A DNA stretch of 64,000 bases from DATBQN01 sp963755825 (GCA_963755825.1 CAVWLA010000003.1:2046001-2110000); one strand, 5' to 3'. Numbered from the stretch's first letter, positions 47,455 to 59,095 are shown. Program-made: numbers and translations. The notes: generated from the letters alone by a model not told the origin.

Positions 47455-48828
47455 ATGCCCGGCGGTCATCGAGAGCTGCCGCGCGGTGGACCCGGCGCGC
47501 CGCTCGACGGTGATCCCGAGGCAATCCTCCGCAGCTTGGAGCCCTTCGGCATTCGGCTGGGGCTGGAGCGCCCGCGCCGGCTGCTCGCCGCTCTGGGGTC
47601 GCCGCAGGCGGGGCTGCCGGCGGTGCTCGTCGCGGGGAGCAACGGCAAGGGCTCGACCTCGGCCTTCCTCGCCGCGATGGCCGGCGCCGCCGGTTATCGC
47701 ACCGGGCTCTACACCTCGCCGCATCTGGAGACTGTCGAGGAGCGCCTGCGCATCGACGGCCGCGCCATCGCGCCCGAGCGGCTCGGCGGCCTCCTCGCGC
47801 GCGTCGTCGCCGCCGCCGGCGGCGATGCGCAGGAGATCCCCACCTATTTCGAGGCGCTCACCCTCGCCGCCTTCCTCTGGTTCGTCGAGGAGCGCGTCGA
47901 CCTCGCGGTCCTCGAGGTCGGCATGGGCGGCCGGCTCGACGCCACGAACACCGCCGAGCCGCTGCTCTCGCTGATCACCCCGATCAGCCTCGACCACATG
48001 GAGCACCTCGGCGGCACGCTGGCGCTCATCGCACGCGAGAAGGCGGGGATCCTGCGGCCGGGCCGGCCGGCGATCGCCTGGATCGAGGACGCCGAGCCCG
48101 CAGCGGCGGTCGCCAGCGCGGCCGCGGCGCTGGGCGCCAATCTCTCCTGGGGGATGGAGCGGGTGCGCATCGAGTCGGTGGTGCCGCGCGGCTGGGCCGG
48201 GCTGACCGTCCGCCTCGCCACCGCCGCCGGCCGCCACGAGCTCGCCCCGGCCCTCCTCGGCGGCCACCAGGCAAAGAACCTGGCGCTCGCCGCCGCCGCC
48301 GCCGAGACGCTCGCCGCGGGCGGCTTCCCGCGCCTCGACGCCGCGGCGATCGCCCGCGGCGCCGCCGCCTGCCGCTGGCCGGGACGGCTCGAGGCCGTGG
48401 CGCTGCCGGACGGCCGCCGCGTGCTCCTCGACGCCGCCCACAACCCCGGCGGCGCCGCCGTGCTCGCCGACTTCCTCGCCGCCGCGGACAGCCCGGCGCG
48501 GCCGCCGGTCGACCTCCTCTTCGGCGTCCTCGGCGACAAGGACGCCGAGGCCATCCTCGCCCCCCTGGCGCCGCTCGCCCGCCGCGCCACGCTCACCACC
48601 CCGGCGAGCCCGCGCGCCCGCCCGCCCGCCGAGCTCGCCGCCCTCCTGCCGCCGGCGCTGCCGATGACGCTCGAGCCCGACCCCGGCGCGGCGCTCGATC
48701 GCGCGCTCGCGAGCGCCGGCGAGCTCCTCGTCGCCTGTGGCTCGATCTACCTGCTGGGCGAGGTGCGGCGCCATCTCCGCCAGCGCTTCGGCGTGCCCGA
48801 GGCGGCGGCGGCGATGACAACCGGCTGA
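47455..48828 (+). CDS. folC: Folylpolyglutamate/dihydrofolate synthase
   Basis: The 457-residue Mur-ligase-like enzyme has VLVAGSNGKGSTSAFLAAMA as P-loop, TGLYTSPHLETVEERLRIDG, VLEVGMGGRLDATNT, SLDHMEHLGGTLALIAREKA, AGI and LLDAAHNPGGAAVLADFLA. It adds glutamate to folates, and in many bacteria also makes dihydrofolate. The first ~20 residues are variable and the true start could lie a few codons further on. It ends 104 bp before the converging sulfotransferase. Confidence 0.93.
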   Translation: MPGGHRELPRGGPGAPLDGDPEAILRSLEPFGIRLGLERPRRLLAALGSPQAGLPAVLVAGSNGKGSTSAFLAAMAGAAGYRTGLYTSPHLETVEERLRIDGRAIAPERLGGLLARVVAAAGGDAQEIPTYFEALTLAAFLWFVEERVDLAVLEVGMGGRLDATNTAEPLLSLITPISLDHMEHLGGTLALIAREKAGILRPGRPAIAWIEDAEPAAAVASAAAALGANLSWGMERVRIESVVPRGWAGLTVRLATAAGRHELAPALLGGHQAKNLALAAAAAETLAAGGFPRLDAAAIARGAAACRWPGRLEAVALPDGRRVLLDAAHNPGGAAVLADFLAAADSPARPPVDLLFGVLGDKDAEAILAPLAPLARRATLTTPASPRARPPAELAALLPPALPMTLEPDPGAALDRALASAGELLVACGSIYLLGEVRRHLRQRFGVPEAAAAMTTG

Positions 48829-48845
48829 GGAAAGAGAACGGTACG

Positions 48846-48863
48846 GCCGGCGAGGACGCCGGC
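48846..48863 (+). terminator. GC-rich hairpin after folC
   Basis: GCCGGCG-AGGA-CGCCGGC forms a 7-bp stem 18 bases after the folC stop. There is no T-run. Almost the same hairpin occurs in the inverted repeat at 30854-30957, so this may be a dispersed repeat used as terminator. Confidence 0.45.
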
Positions 48864-48931
48864 GCTGCTGCTGAATAATGCTCTTCTGTGCCGCCGCGGA
48901 GACGACGATCGACGGCACGACCTTGCCGGCC

Positions 48932-49834
48932 TCAACCGACCTCGAAGAGCGCGGCGAAGGGATCGCCGGGACGGCAGCCGAGGCGGCGGGCGAGGGCGGC
49001 GGTGCGGCGGCCCATCTCGGCGCGCTGGCGCGCGGAGATCTCGAGCTTGCCGCCTCCCGCCACACCCTTGCGGATGAAGCTCTCGGCCGGGCCGGAGATC
49101 TGGCGCAGCCGCGGATCGAAGCGCGCCTCGTGCTGGAGCATCGAGTCGAAGCGGCAGGCGTCGAGCGCGCGCTCGAGCGTGCCGGGAGCGAGGTCGAGGC
49201 CGCAGAAGCGGGCGATGCGGAGGAGCGCCGCCGCGAGGTCCGCCACCACCTCGTCGTAGTCGAGGAAGAGGACGTCCTCGTCCTGGCGGTGCGGCCACCA
49301 CGAGCGCAGGTGGTCGAACCAGCTGCCGCCGAGCCGCGGGTGGCCGGCGAGGAAGCCGGCGAGGAACTCGTCGCGGTCGAGCTCGCGGCCGGCGAGCAGG
49401 CTGCAGTAGCGGTGGGCCGAGACGGCGACGTCGCCGACGTCGCGCAGCAGGTAGATCGTCCGCCCGCCGCGCGGCAGCCGCGCGTACGGCAGATGGCTCT
49501 TGAAGATGCGCGGCGACGGCAGCTTCTCGACGAAGCGGTCGCCGGCCACCACCTCGGCCTCGAGGGTCGGCGACACCGCCGCGATGTGGGGGAAGGGCAT
49601 GGCGCCGTCGGTGGTGAGCTGATAGAGCGCCATCTGCAGGAGCGCCAGGCCCGAGCGCGGGTAGCCGACGAGGTAGACGTCGTCCGCCCGCGGACGGAAG
49701 CGGGTGGCGAGCGCCAGATCCTGGCGCAGCACCGTCAGCCGGCGGGTCCTCCAGCGCGACAGCGCATCGAGCGGATCGAAGAGCAGGCGCAGCGCGCGGG
49801 AGCGCGGGCGGCTGGCCATCACGTAGGCGCTCAT
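48932..49834 (-). CDS. Sulfotransferase-domain protein 1
   Basis: The 300-residue protein fits the PAPS-dependent sulfotransferase fold: the 5'-phosphate loop is DVYLVGYPRSGLALLQMALY, where the usual Lys is absent and Arg-Ser-Gly is present. The 3'-phosphate-binding region is TIYLLRDVGDVAVSAHRYCS, and the C-terminal GGGKLEISARQRAEMGRR resembles the RKGxxGdW loop. It overlaps the next sulfotransferase by ATGA. The loss of the loop Lys seen in paralogue 2 may lower or change activity. The substrate is unknown. Confidence 0.75.
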   Translation of the reverse strand: MSAYVMASRPRSRALRLLFDPLDALSRWRTRRLTVLRQDLALATRFRPRADDVYLVGYPRSGLALLQMALYQLTTDGAMPFPHIAAVSPTLEAEVVAGDRFVEKLPSPRIFKSHLPYARLPRGGRTIYLLRDVGDVAVSAHRYCSLLAGRELDRDEFLAGFLAGHPRLGGSWFDHLRSWWPHRQDEDVLFLDYDEVVADLAAALLRIARFCGLDLAPGTLERALDACRFDSMLQHEARFDPRLRQISGPAESFIRKGVAGGGKLEISARQRAEMGRRTAALARRLGCRPGDPFAALFEVG

Positions 49835-50778
49835 GCGGTCTCCGCCCGACGGTCGCGACCGCCCTCGGCGACGGCTTCGGAGCCGTCCTCCGGCTCGTAG
49901 CGGAGCAGCCGCTCGCCGGCCGTCCCGCCGAGCTCGCGGGCGACCGCGGCAAGGCGATCGGCCAGCCGGCGCCGGAGCGGTGCGGAGAGCTCGCCGCGGC
50001 CGGCGCCCGGCCGGCCACGGCCGAGGACGCCGCGGTCCATCGGCGCGCGCAGCGGCAGCCGCGGATCGAACTTCTCGTTGCGCGCCCGCATGTAGGCGAT
50101 GCCGCAGCGCTCGAGGATGCGCGGCATCGCCGCCCCGTCGACCGCGATGCCGCAGAAGGCGGCCACCCGGCGCACCGTCCGCTCGAGGTCGGTGATCATC
50201 TCGTCGTAGAGGACGAAGAGGACCGCCGGATCGTCGCGGTGCGGCCACCAGGCGCGCAGGTGGCGGCACCAGGAGCCGGTGAACATCGGGTGGCCGCCGA
50301 GGAAGGTGTCGACGAACGGCTCGAGCTCGACCTGGCGGCCGCTGATCATCACGAAGTGGTGGTAGGCCGAGAGAGTGACGTCGGGGAGGCCGCGCGCGAG
50401 GTAGATGAAGCGGCCGTTCTTGGGCAGCCAGCCGCGGGTGAAATGGCTCTTGAACGCGCGCGGCGAGGGGAGCGCGGCGAGGTACGGTCCGGCGTCGAAG
50501 TCGAGGTCGAGCTCGAACCACGGCGACACCGCCTCGATGTGGGAGAGGCGATCGATGTCGCCCTCGCCGCCGGTCGCCAGCTGGTAGACGATCATCTGCA
50601 TCAGCGTCGTCCCCGACTTCGGGTAGCTGACGATGAAGACGTCGTCCGGCCGCGGATCGTAGACGAAGCGGCGGATCGCCAGGTAGCGCAGCGTCTGGTA
50701 GAACGGCTCATAGGCGGCCTGCCACAGGCCGGCGACCCAGAGCCGCGCCTTCAACCATCGGATGGAGATTCCGCTCAC
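49831..50778 (-). CDS. Sulfotransferase-domain protein 2
   Basis: The 315-residue protein carries the canonical loop DVFIVSYPKSGTTLMQMIVY with Lys for the PAPS 5'-phosphate. RFIYLARGLPDVTLSAYHHF is the 3'-phosphate-binding segment, and a long FVDTFLGGHPMFTGSWCRHL follows. Its end is Arg/Gly-rich. It is translated before sulfotransferase 1, and the two share the WWPHRDD/WWPHRQD block, so they arose by duplication. They could act on a surface glycan, a lipid or a small metabolite; no glycosyltransferases are adjacent. Confidence 0.82.
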   Translation of the reverse strand: MSGISIRWLKARLWVAGLWQAAYEPFYQTLRYLAIRRFVYDPRPDDVFIVSYPKSGTTLMQMIVYQLATGGEGDIDRLSHIEAVSPWFELDLDFDAGPYLAALPSPRAFKSHFTRGWLPKNGRFIYLARGLPDVTLSAYHHFVMISGRQVELEPFVDTFLGGHPMFTGSWCRHLRAWWPHRDDPAVLFVLYDEMITDLERTVRRVAAFCGIAVDGAAMPRILERCGIAYMRARNEKFDPRLPLRAPMDRGVLGRGRPGAGRGELSAPLRRRLADRLAAVARELGGTAGERLLRYEPEDGSEAVAEGGRDRRAETA

Positions 50779-50912
50779 AGGCCTCCTCGCGCTCCGGGCG
50801 CCTGCCGCAGAGGGCGGTGGCCCGAGAGACGGCGAGTATCCTTTGTTTCGGTAGGGCTGTAAAGCGATTCCACCGGGAGACGCCGGCCGGCGCCCGGCGG
50901 CCGGCAGACCGC

Positions 50913-52166
50913 TTACATCAGCGCATCGTAGAGGGGGAAGCGCTCGGCGAGCTCGCGGACGCGGCCCTGGACCGCGGCGTGGACGGCGGCGTCCTCAGGG
51001 GCGCGCAGCACCTCCGCGATGAGGCCACCGACGGCGTCCATCTCCGCCTCGCGCATGTCCCGCGTGGTGAGCGCCGCGGTGCCGATGCGCACGCCGGAGG
51101 CGACCAGCGGCGGGTTGGTGTCGTAGGGGATGGTGTTCTTGTTGACCGTGATGCTCGCCGCCTCGAGCGCCTTCTCCGCCACCTTGCCGGTGAGGCCGGC
51201 GGCCGAGACGTCGAGCAGGAAGACGTGGTTGTCGGTGCCCCCCGAGACCACCCGGAAGCCCTCGGCGATAAGCCGCGCGGCGAGGGAGCGGGCGTTCGCC
51301 ACGATCTGCCGCTGATAGGCCGCGAACTCGGCGCTCGCGGCCTCCTTGAGCGCCACCGCCTTGGCGGCGATGATGTGCATCAGCGGGCCGCCTTGGATGC
51401 CGGGGAAGACCGCACGGTCGATCTCCTTGGCGTAGGCCTCCTCGCACATCACCATGCCGGCGCGCGGTCCGCGCAGCGTCTTGTGGGTGGTGGTGGTGAC
51501 GAACTGGCAGTGCGGGATGGGCGACGGGTGGATGCCGGCGGCGACGAGGCCAGCGATGTGCGCGATGTCGGCCATCAGCAGGGCGCCGGCGCGGTCGGCG
51601 ATGGCGCGGAAACGCGCGAAGTCGATCACCCGGCTGTAGGCGGAGGCGCCGCAGATGATGAGCTTCGGCCGCTCGGCCAAGGCGATGCGCTCGATCTCGT
51701 CGTAGTCGAGCTGCTCGCTCTCGCGGTCGACGCCGTAGGCGACGACGGTGAAATCGCGGCCGGAGTAGGACAGCCGGTGGCCGTGGGTGAGGTGGCCGCC
51801 GCAGGAGAGGTCCATCCCCATCAGCTTGTCGCCCGGCCGCAGCATGGCGAAGTAGACGGCCATGTTGGCGGAGGTGCCGCTGTGCGGCTGCACGTTGACG
51901 TGGGCGGCGCCGAAGAGCGCCTTGGCGCGCTCGATGGCCAGCCGCTCGACGACGTCGACGAACTCGCAGCCGCCGTAGTAGCGGCGGCCCGGATAGCCCT
52001 CGGCGTACTTGTTGGTGAGGACGCTGCCCGCCGCCTCGAGCACGGCGCGGCTGACGAAGTTCTCGGAGGCGATCAGCTCGAGGCCCTGATTCTGGCGCCC
52101 GCGCTCGTCGGCGATGGCCTGGTAGACCTCGGCGTCGACGGCCTTGAGCGATCGATAGTCCGGCAT
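50913..52166 (-). CDS. glyA: Serine hydroxymethyltransferase
   Basis: The 417-residue PLP enzyme has ELIASENFVSRAVLEAAGSV, YAEGYPGRRYYGGCEFVD, NVQPHSGTSANMAVYFAMLR, MADIAHIAGLVAAGIHPSPI and the PLP-lysine motif VTTTTHKTLRGPRAGMVM. It interconverts serine and glycine and charges tetrahydrofolate, which links it to the folC gene in the window. The protein is complete and of normal length. It has its own start 134 bp from sulfotransferase 2. Confidence 0.97.
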   Translation of the reverse strand: MPDYRSLKAVDAEVYQAIADERGRQNQGLELIASENFVSRAVLEAAGSVLTNKYAEGYPGRRYYGGCEFVDVVERLAIERAKALFGAAHVNVQPHSGTSANMAVYFAMLRPGDKLMGMDLSCGGHLTHGHRLSYSGRDFTVVAYGVDRESEQLDYDEIERIALAERPKLIICGASAYSRVIDFARFRAIADRAGALLMADIAHIAGLVAAGIHPSPIPHCQFVTTTTHKTLRGPRAGMVMCEEAYAKEIDRAVFPGIQGGPLMHIIAAKAVALKEAASAEFAAYQRQIVANARSLAARLIAEGFRVVSGGTDNHVFLLDVSAAGLTGKVAEKALEAASITVNKNTIPYDTNPPLVASGVRIGTAALTTRDMREAEMDAVGGLIAEVLRAPEDAAVHAAVQGRVRELAERFPLYDALM

Positions 52167-52244
52167 GTCACATCTCCTCGCTGGCGATCGCCGCCGGCCT
52201 GTTCTGTGCTCGCCGCCGGCGCAGCGGGCGGGACGTGGGCGGCC

Positions 52245-52577
52245 TCAGCTCTTCGGCTCGTCGGTCGCCGGCTCGGGCTTCTTGGGCGCGGCCTTCTTCG
52301 CCGCCGGCTTCTTGACCGCCGTACCATCGGATGCCGCGGCGGCCGTGGCGGGCTTCTTCGCCGCCGGCTTCTTCTTCGGCTCGTCGGCGGCGGCGCGCGA
52401 CGCCTCGCCCCCCGCCTCGGCCTGCGGCTCGCCCTCGGCCGACGCCGGCTTCTTCACCGGCCGCTTCGAGGCCTGCACCCGCTCGGGCTTCTGCTGCGCC
52501 GCTTCCTGGACGCGCTTCTTCAGGCGCTTGATGCGGCGCTGCCGGCGGCGCCGGAGCTCTCGATCTTTTTCTCTCAT
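52245..52577 (-). CDS. Histone H1-like Lys/Ala/Pro-rich protein
   Basis: The 110-residue protein begins with a very basic helix (RELRRRRQRRIKRLKKRVQE) and ends in a low-complexity tail with KKPAAKKPATAAAA and VKKPAAKKAAPKK repeats, like bacterial H1-type histones and AlgP tails. It has no signal peptide. Such proteins bind DNA or RNA through charge. It lies alone between glyA and the carboxylase gene, all on one strand. It might affect the nucleoid or ribosome, and composition alone cannot tell. Confidence 0.6.
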   Translation of the reverse strand: MREKDRELRRRRQRRIKRLKKRVQEAAQQKPERVQASKRPVKKPASAEGEPQAEAGGEASRAAADEPKKKPAAKKPATAAAASDGTAVKKPAAKKAAPKKPEPATDEPKS

Positions 52578-52769
52578 GCCCTCTCCTCAGGTGCGAGCAA
52601 TGAACGATCTCTTAAGAATCCTGGCGACAAAGCCGCGCCAGCTTGCCGCACCCTCCCGCTGCATGTCAAGGAAAGCCCCAAGCCCGCCGCGGCGGCGCGG
52701 CCGGCGATCCAAGTCCAAGACAGGCCGAAAGTTGTCCCGACCGCGGCCGCCGCCGGCGCGCGGCGCCGG

Positions 52770-54338
<1,569 letters not shown>

Positions 54339-54376
54339 CGGGGCGCGATCTTACCAGTCCATGCCACAATCGCCCC

Positions 54377-55687
54377 GTGCCGTTTTCGCAGCTCGACGCC
54401 GCCGCCATCGCCCGCGCCCTCTCCCAGCTCGCCGAGCAGCCCGAAGACCTCGCCGACGCCTATTTCGAGCGCCGCGAGGAGCTCGCGCTGGCGCCGGAGG
54501 GCGCCGGTCCGGAGCTCCGCGTGCTGCGCGAGGAGGGCTTCGCGGTGCGCCTGGTGCGCGGCGGCCGCACCTTCTTCGCCTCGCGCGACGGCATCGAGGG
54601 GAAGACCTTCGCCGAGGCGGTGCGCCAGGTGGCGCGGGCGCAACCGTCGGCCAACTACCCGGAGCCGGCGCTCGCTCTCGTCCCCTGGGACGCGGCGCCC
54701 GAGGCCGCCGAGCTCGCCGACTTCCCCGGCCTCGTGGCGCGCGCCATCCGCGCCCACCACGTCGGCTTTCCGCTCCGCCTGACCGTCCGCCGCCACCGCC
54801 GCTTCGTCGCCGTGGTCGGCGCGCGGCTGGCGGCGGCGCCGGAGAGCGAGCTCTTCTACAGCGTCGCGGCGGAGCTCGCCTGGGGGCGGCACGGCGCCCT
54901 CTTCCCGGCTCTCGACGCCGCCGCCGCCGCCCGCGTCGCCGCCGCCTGCGTCGCGATCTTTCGCGCCCGCGGCGCATCGCCACCGGCCCTCGCCGCCGGC
55001 GTCGCCGTGCTCGCGCCGGCGGCGGCGGCCATCCTCCTCCATGAGGCGGTCGCCCACGCGCTCGAGGCCGATACCCTCGCCGCCACCGGCCGGCCGGAGG
55101 CGGCGCTCGGCCTGCGCATCGGCGCCGCCTGCCTCGACGTGCTCGACGATCCGGCGGCGGCGCCGGCGCCGGTCCGCCGCGCCACCGACGACGAGGGCTC
55201 GCCCGTGTGCCGCCGCTGGCTGCTGCGCCGCGGCGCCGTCGAGCAGCCGCTCGCCGACGCGCTCTGGTCGCGCCTCTCGCCGGCCTGCCTGCCGGGCGCC
55301 GGCCGGCGCGGCAGCCGCCACCTGCCGCCCGGGCCGCGCTCGACCCACCTCGAGCTGGTCCCCGGCGAGGCGGCGGAGGGCGACCTCCTCGCCGACGCCG
55401 AGGGCGGCCTCTACCTCGAGGCGGCGAGCCGCGGCGCGCTCGACGCGGTCTCCGGCGAGTTCGTCCTCCACTTCCCCCACGCGAGGCGCATCCGCGGCGG
55501 CGCCGCGGCGGACATCCTCGGCCCGTGCGCGCTTCGCGGCCGCGTCGCCGACCTCCTGACGCGGGTGACGGCGGTCGGCCGCGAGGCGCAGCCGGCGGGC
55601 GCCGGCTGGTGCGCCAAGGGTGGCCAGAAGCTGCCGGTCTGGGCGACGACCCCGGCGCTCCGCCTCGAAGGCGTGGCGATCGGATGA
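54377..55687 (+). CDS. TldD-like metalloprotease subunit
   Basis: The GTG start gives 436 residues. The zinc motif is LLHEAVAHALEAD, with His222, Glu223 and His227, the HExxxH form of TldD. The protein is shorter and more divergent than standard TldD and is extremely Ala/Arg-rich, but the pattern DAVSGEFVLHFPHARRIRGG and the end KGGQKLPVWATTPALRLEGV fit the family. TldD pairs with TldE/PmbA, which is encoded 40 bp downstream. Together they degrade peptides and mature microcin- or RiPP-type substrates. Confidence 0.75.
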   Translation: MPFSQLDAAAIARALSQLAEQPEDLADAYFERREELALAPEGAGPELRVLREEGFAVRLVRGGRTFFASRDGIEGKTFAEAVRQVARAQPSANYPEPALALVPWDAAPEAAELADFPGLVARAIRAHHVGFPLRLTVRRHRRFVAVVGARLAAAPESELFYSVAAELAWGRHGALFPALDAAAAARVAAACVAIFRARGASPPALAAGVAVLAPAAAAILLHEAVAHALEADTLAATGRPEAALGLRIGAACLDVLDDPAAAPAPVRRATDDEGSPVCRRWLLRRGAVEQPLADALWSRLSPACLPGAGRRGSRHLPPGPRSTHLELVPGEAAEGDLLADAEGGLYLEAASRGALDAVSGEFVLHFPHARRIRGGAAADILGPCALRGRVADLLTRVTAVGREAQPAGAGWCAKGGQKLPVWATTPALRLEGVAIG

Positions 55688-55727
55688 TCGGCGGATGAAT
55701 GGCGGGTGACCAGCAGATGAACGGCGG

Positions 55728-57068
55728 ATGAGCGCGCCGGAGGCGGACGGAGGGGCGCTCGATCGCGTGCTCCGCGCGCTCGGCCGGCGCGGCGCCACGG
55801 CGGTCGAGGTGCTCGCCAAGCACGGCCGCTCGCGGCGGATCGAGCGCACCGAGGCGACCGAGACCTCGGCCTTCGTGCAGGAGCGCGCCTGGGCGGTGCG
55901 CGCCGGCGACGGGCGCGGCTCGTTCTTCGCCGGCGGCACCGGCGAGCCGGCGGCGGACGGGCCGTGGCCGGCGATGAGCGGCCAGCCGCTCGCGCTGCCG
56001 GAGCCGGCGTCCGCGACCACGGAGCCGGCGCGGGCGGGCTGGAGCGCGCCGGCCGACCTCGACGCGCCGCTCGTCGGGGAGAGCGAGGGGCTCCGCCTCC
56101 TCGCCAGCCTCGGCCGCGAGCTCGACACCGCGCTCGCCGGCGCGCGCCTCCTCCGCACCGCCCTCGAGGACGGCTGGAGCGAGGCCGAGCTGGCGAGCGA
56201 CCGCGGCATCCGCGCCCGCACCCGCCACCGCGTCGCCTCGCTCTACGTCGAGGCGCGCGGGCCGGGGCGGGAGGCGCCCGTCGCGGCGCTCTACTCGGTC
56301 GCCCGCGAGGCTCGCCGCTTCGACCCCCTCGCCCTCGCCCGGCGCCTCGCCGTCCGCCTGGAGATCGCAGCAGCCGCCCCCGCAGATCCCGGCGAGACGC
56401 CGGAGATCCTCCTCGCCCCGCCAGTCGCGGCGCGGCTCGTCGCCGGCCTGCTGCCGCTCCTCGTCGGACCGCAGGCGGCGTCGCGCAGCGCCGGCTTCCG
56501 GGGCGCCGACGACCGGCTGGGGAGCGCGCTCGCCACGCTGATCGACGACGGGCGCCTCCCCGGCGGCGTCTTCGAGAGCGGCGTCGACGGCGAGGGGGTG
56601 CCGACGCGCGAGGTGGTGCTCGTCGAGGCGGGGATCTTCCGCCAGCCGCTCCTCTCCTGGCGCGAGGCCGAGCGCGGCGGCGGCGCGCCCTCCGGCTGCA
56701 GCCGCCGCGCCAGCTGGCGCGACCTGCCGGCGCCGGCGCCGACCCACCTCTATCTCAAGCCCGAGCCGCGGGTGGCGGCGACCGCGATGGTCGGCGCCGT
56801 CCGCCGCGGCGCCTATGCGCTCGACGTCGCGGGGAGCCTGGCGATCGACTACAAGAGTGGCCGCTTCGCCCTCCCCGTCTACGGCTTCCGCATCGAAAGC
56901 GGCCGCGCCACCTCGCCGCTGAACGGCGTCCGGCTGGCCGGCGACGTCCCGTCGCTCCTCCGCGGCATCGCCGGCGTCGGCCGCGATCTCACCTTCTATC
57001 TGCTCGACGGCATGATCGGCGCCCCGACGGTGCTGGCGACCGGGCTCGCCATGCAGCGGACCGCCTGA
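55728..57068 (+). CDS. PmbA/TldE-like subunit
   Basis: The 446-residue protein is the non-catalytic partner type: it lacks an HExxxH in the middle but shares the family end, MVGAVRRGAYALDVAGSLAI, then YKSGRFALPVYGFRIESGRA and LLRGIAGVGRDLTFYLLDGM, with GAPTVLATGLAMQRTA. The N-terminus (AVEVLAKHGRSRRIERTEAT) also resembles the PmbA start. It follows the TldD-like gene. With small exported and Cys-rich peptides elsewhere in the window, a processing role is possible, but no link is shown. Confidence 0.75.
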   Translation: MSAPEADGGALDRVLRALGRRGATAVEVLAKHGRSRRIERTEATETSAFVQERAWAVRAGDGRGSFFAGGTGEPAADGPWPAMSGQPLALPEPASATTEPARAGWSAPADLDAPLVGESEGLRLLASLGRELDTALAGARLLRTALEDGWSEAELASDRGIRARTRHRVASLYVEARGPGREAPVAALYSVAREARRFDPLALARRLAVRLEIAAAAPADPGETPEILLAPPVAARLVAGLLPLLVGPQAASRSAGFRGADDRLGSALATLIDDGRLPGGVFESGVDGEGVPTREVVLVEAGIFRQPLLSWREAERGGGAPSGCSRRASWRDLPAPAPTHLYLKPEPRVAATAMVGAVRRGAYALDVAGSLAIDYKSGRFALPVYGFRIESGRATSPLNGVRLAGDVPSLLRGIAGVGRDLTFYLLDGMIGAPTVLATGLAMQRTA

Positions 57069-57120
57069 CGGGCGCGGACCGCGGCTCGGTCGGCATTCGG
57101 CCCAGTGTTTGACCGGGTAT

Positions 57121-57150
57121 TTGACCCCTTCGGGCGCCACCCGCTAGTCT
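57121..57150 (+). promoter_or_regulatory. Promoter candidate for ychF
   Basis: TTGACC (57121-57126) and TAGTCT (57145-57150) form a -35/-10 pair with an 18-bp spacer, 74 bases before the ychF start. A short CCCCG-CCGA-CGGGG hairpin follows in the leader. Confidence 0.45.
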
Positions 57151-57223
57151 CCCCGCCGACGGGGACTCTGCCCCGAGATCCCTCCGCCGGCGGTTCCGCC
57201 GGACACCTCAGGAGATCACCGCC

Positions 57224-58294
<1,071 letters not shown>

Positions 58295-58323
58295 GGGGCA
58301 CAGCGGAGGAGCCGTGGAGATCC

Positions 58324-58509
58324 GTGCTACCTGAGAGAGACCTGACGCGCCTCCAGGCCATGCTCGATGCGGCACGCAAGGCCGTGCGGATCGTTGCAGG
58401 GCGACGTCGCGAAGACCTCGAGGTCGATGACGACCCTCTCCCGGACGCCCTGATCCGCCTGATCACCGTCGTTGGCGAGGCCGCCTTGGCGAAGGACCAA
58501 GCCACCTGA
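58324..58509 (+). pseudogene. Truncated HepT/DUF86-like antitoxin-system remnant
   Basis: This 61-residue frame begins at GTG and reads LTRLQAMLDAARKAVRIVAG, then RRREDLEVDDDPLPDALIRL and ITVVGEAALAKDQAT before TGA. It corresponds to the first half of HepT-like (DUF86) proteins. The second half with the Rx4-6H RNase motif and the terminal Tyr is gone, and no MNT nucleotidyltransferase precedes it. It is likely a decayed toxin-antitoxin remnant. Confidence 0.6.
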
Positions 58510-58596
58510 ACAGAACAGGCACGAGGCTGGCAGCGAGCACCGATCGATACCGGCCCGCTGTCGATGCTCGGCCGCGGCGCTAGGAGCCTCGCCACC

Positions 58597-59055
58597 ATGC
58601 CCCTCAACCTCTACTTCGAAGACTTCGCTCCCGGCCAGGTGCTCGAGAGCGGCTCGCACACGGTGACTCTTGAGGAGATCCTCGCTTTCGCGCGCCAGTT
58701 CGACCCGCAGCCGATCCACGTCGACGAGACGGCCGCGCGGCGGTCGCCGTATGGCGGCATCATCGCCTCTGGGTGGCATACGGCGGCGCTCTGCATGCGG
58801 ATGGTGGTCGACTCGGCGCTCGTCGGCGAGACCGGCAGCCTCGGCTCGCCGGGTGTCGATGAGCTGCGCTGGCTGCGGCCGGTGCGGCCGGGGGACACGC
58901 TGCGGGTGCTGATCGAGGTGCTCGAGGTGCGGCCCTCCCGCAGCAAGCCGGACCGCGGTCTCGTCCGCCTGCGCTACACGGTGCGCAACCAGCACGGCGA
59001 GGACGCCATGACCGTCGTCGCCATGGGCATCATGCAGCGGCGGCCGGCCGGGTAA
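58597..59055 (+). CDS. MaoC-family (R)-enoyl-CoA hydratase-like protein
   Basis: The start at 58597 follows AGGAG at 11 bases and gives 152 residues. The hot-dog fold with the MaoC motif is visible: FARQFDPQPIHVDETAARRS, then PYGGIIASGWHTAALCMRMV, including the catalytic Asp/His pair. LGSPGVDELRWLRPVRPGDT is another family block. It would hydrate trans-2-enoyl-CoA in beta-oxidation or polyester synthesis. It stands alone downstream of the HepT remnant. Confidence 0.88.
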   Translation: MPLNLYFEDFAPGQVLESGSHTVTLEEILAFARQFDPQPIHVDETAARRSPYGGIIASGWHTAALCMRMVVDSALVGETGSLGSPGVDELRWLRPVRPGDTLRVLIEVLEVRPSRSKPDRGLVRLRYTVRNQHGEDAMTVVAMGIMQRRPAG

Positions 59056-59095
59056 TCCGGCCGGCCGCGCTCGCAGGTCCGCTCGTCCGCCGGCC

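Noticed and set aside
46318..49065. Long minus-strand frame opposite accD and folC
   Set aside because: Both plus-strand genes are complete with clear motifs; the opposite frame is Arg/Glu/Gly-rich noise.
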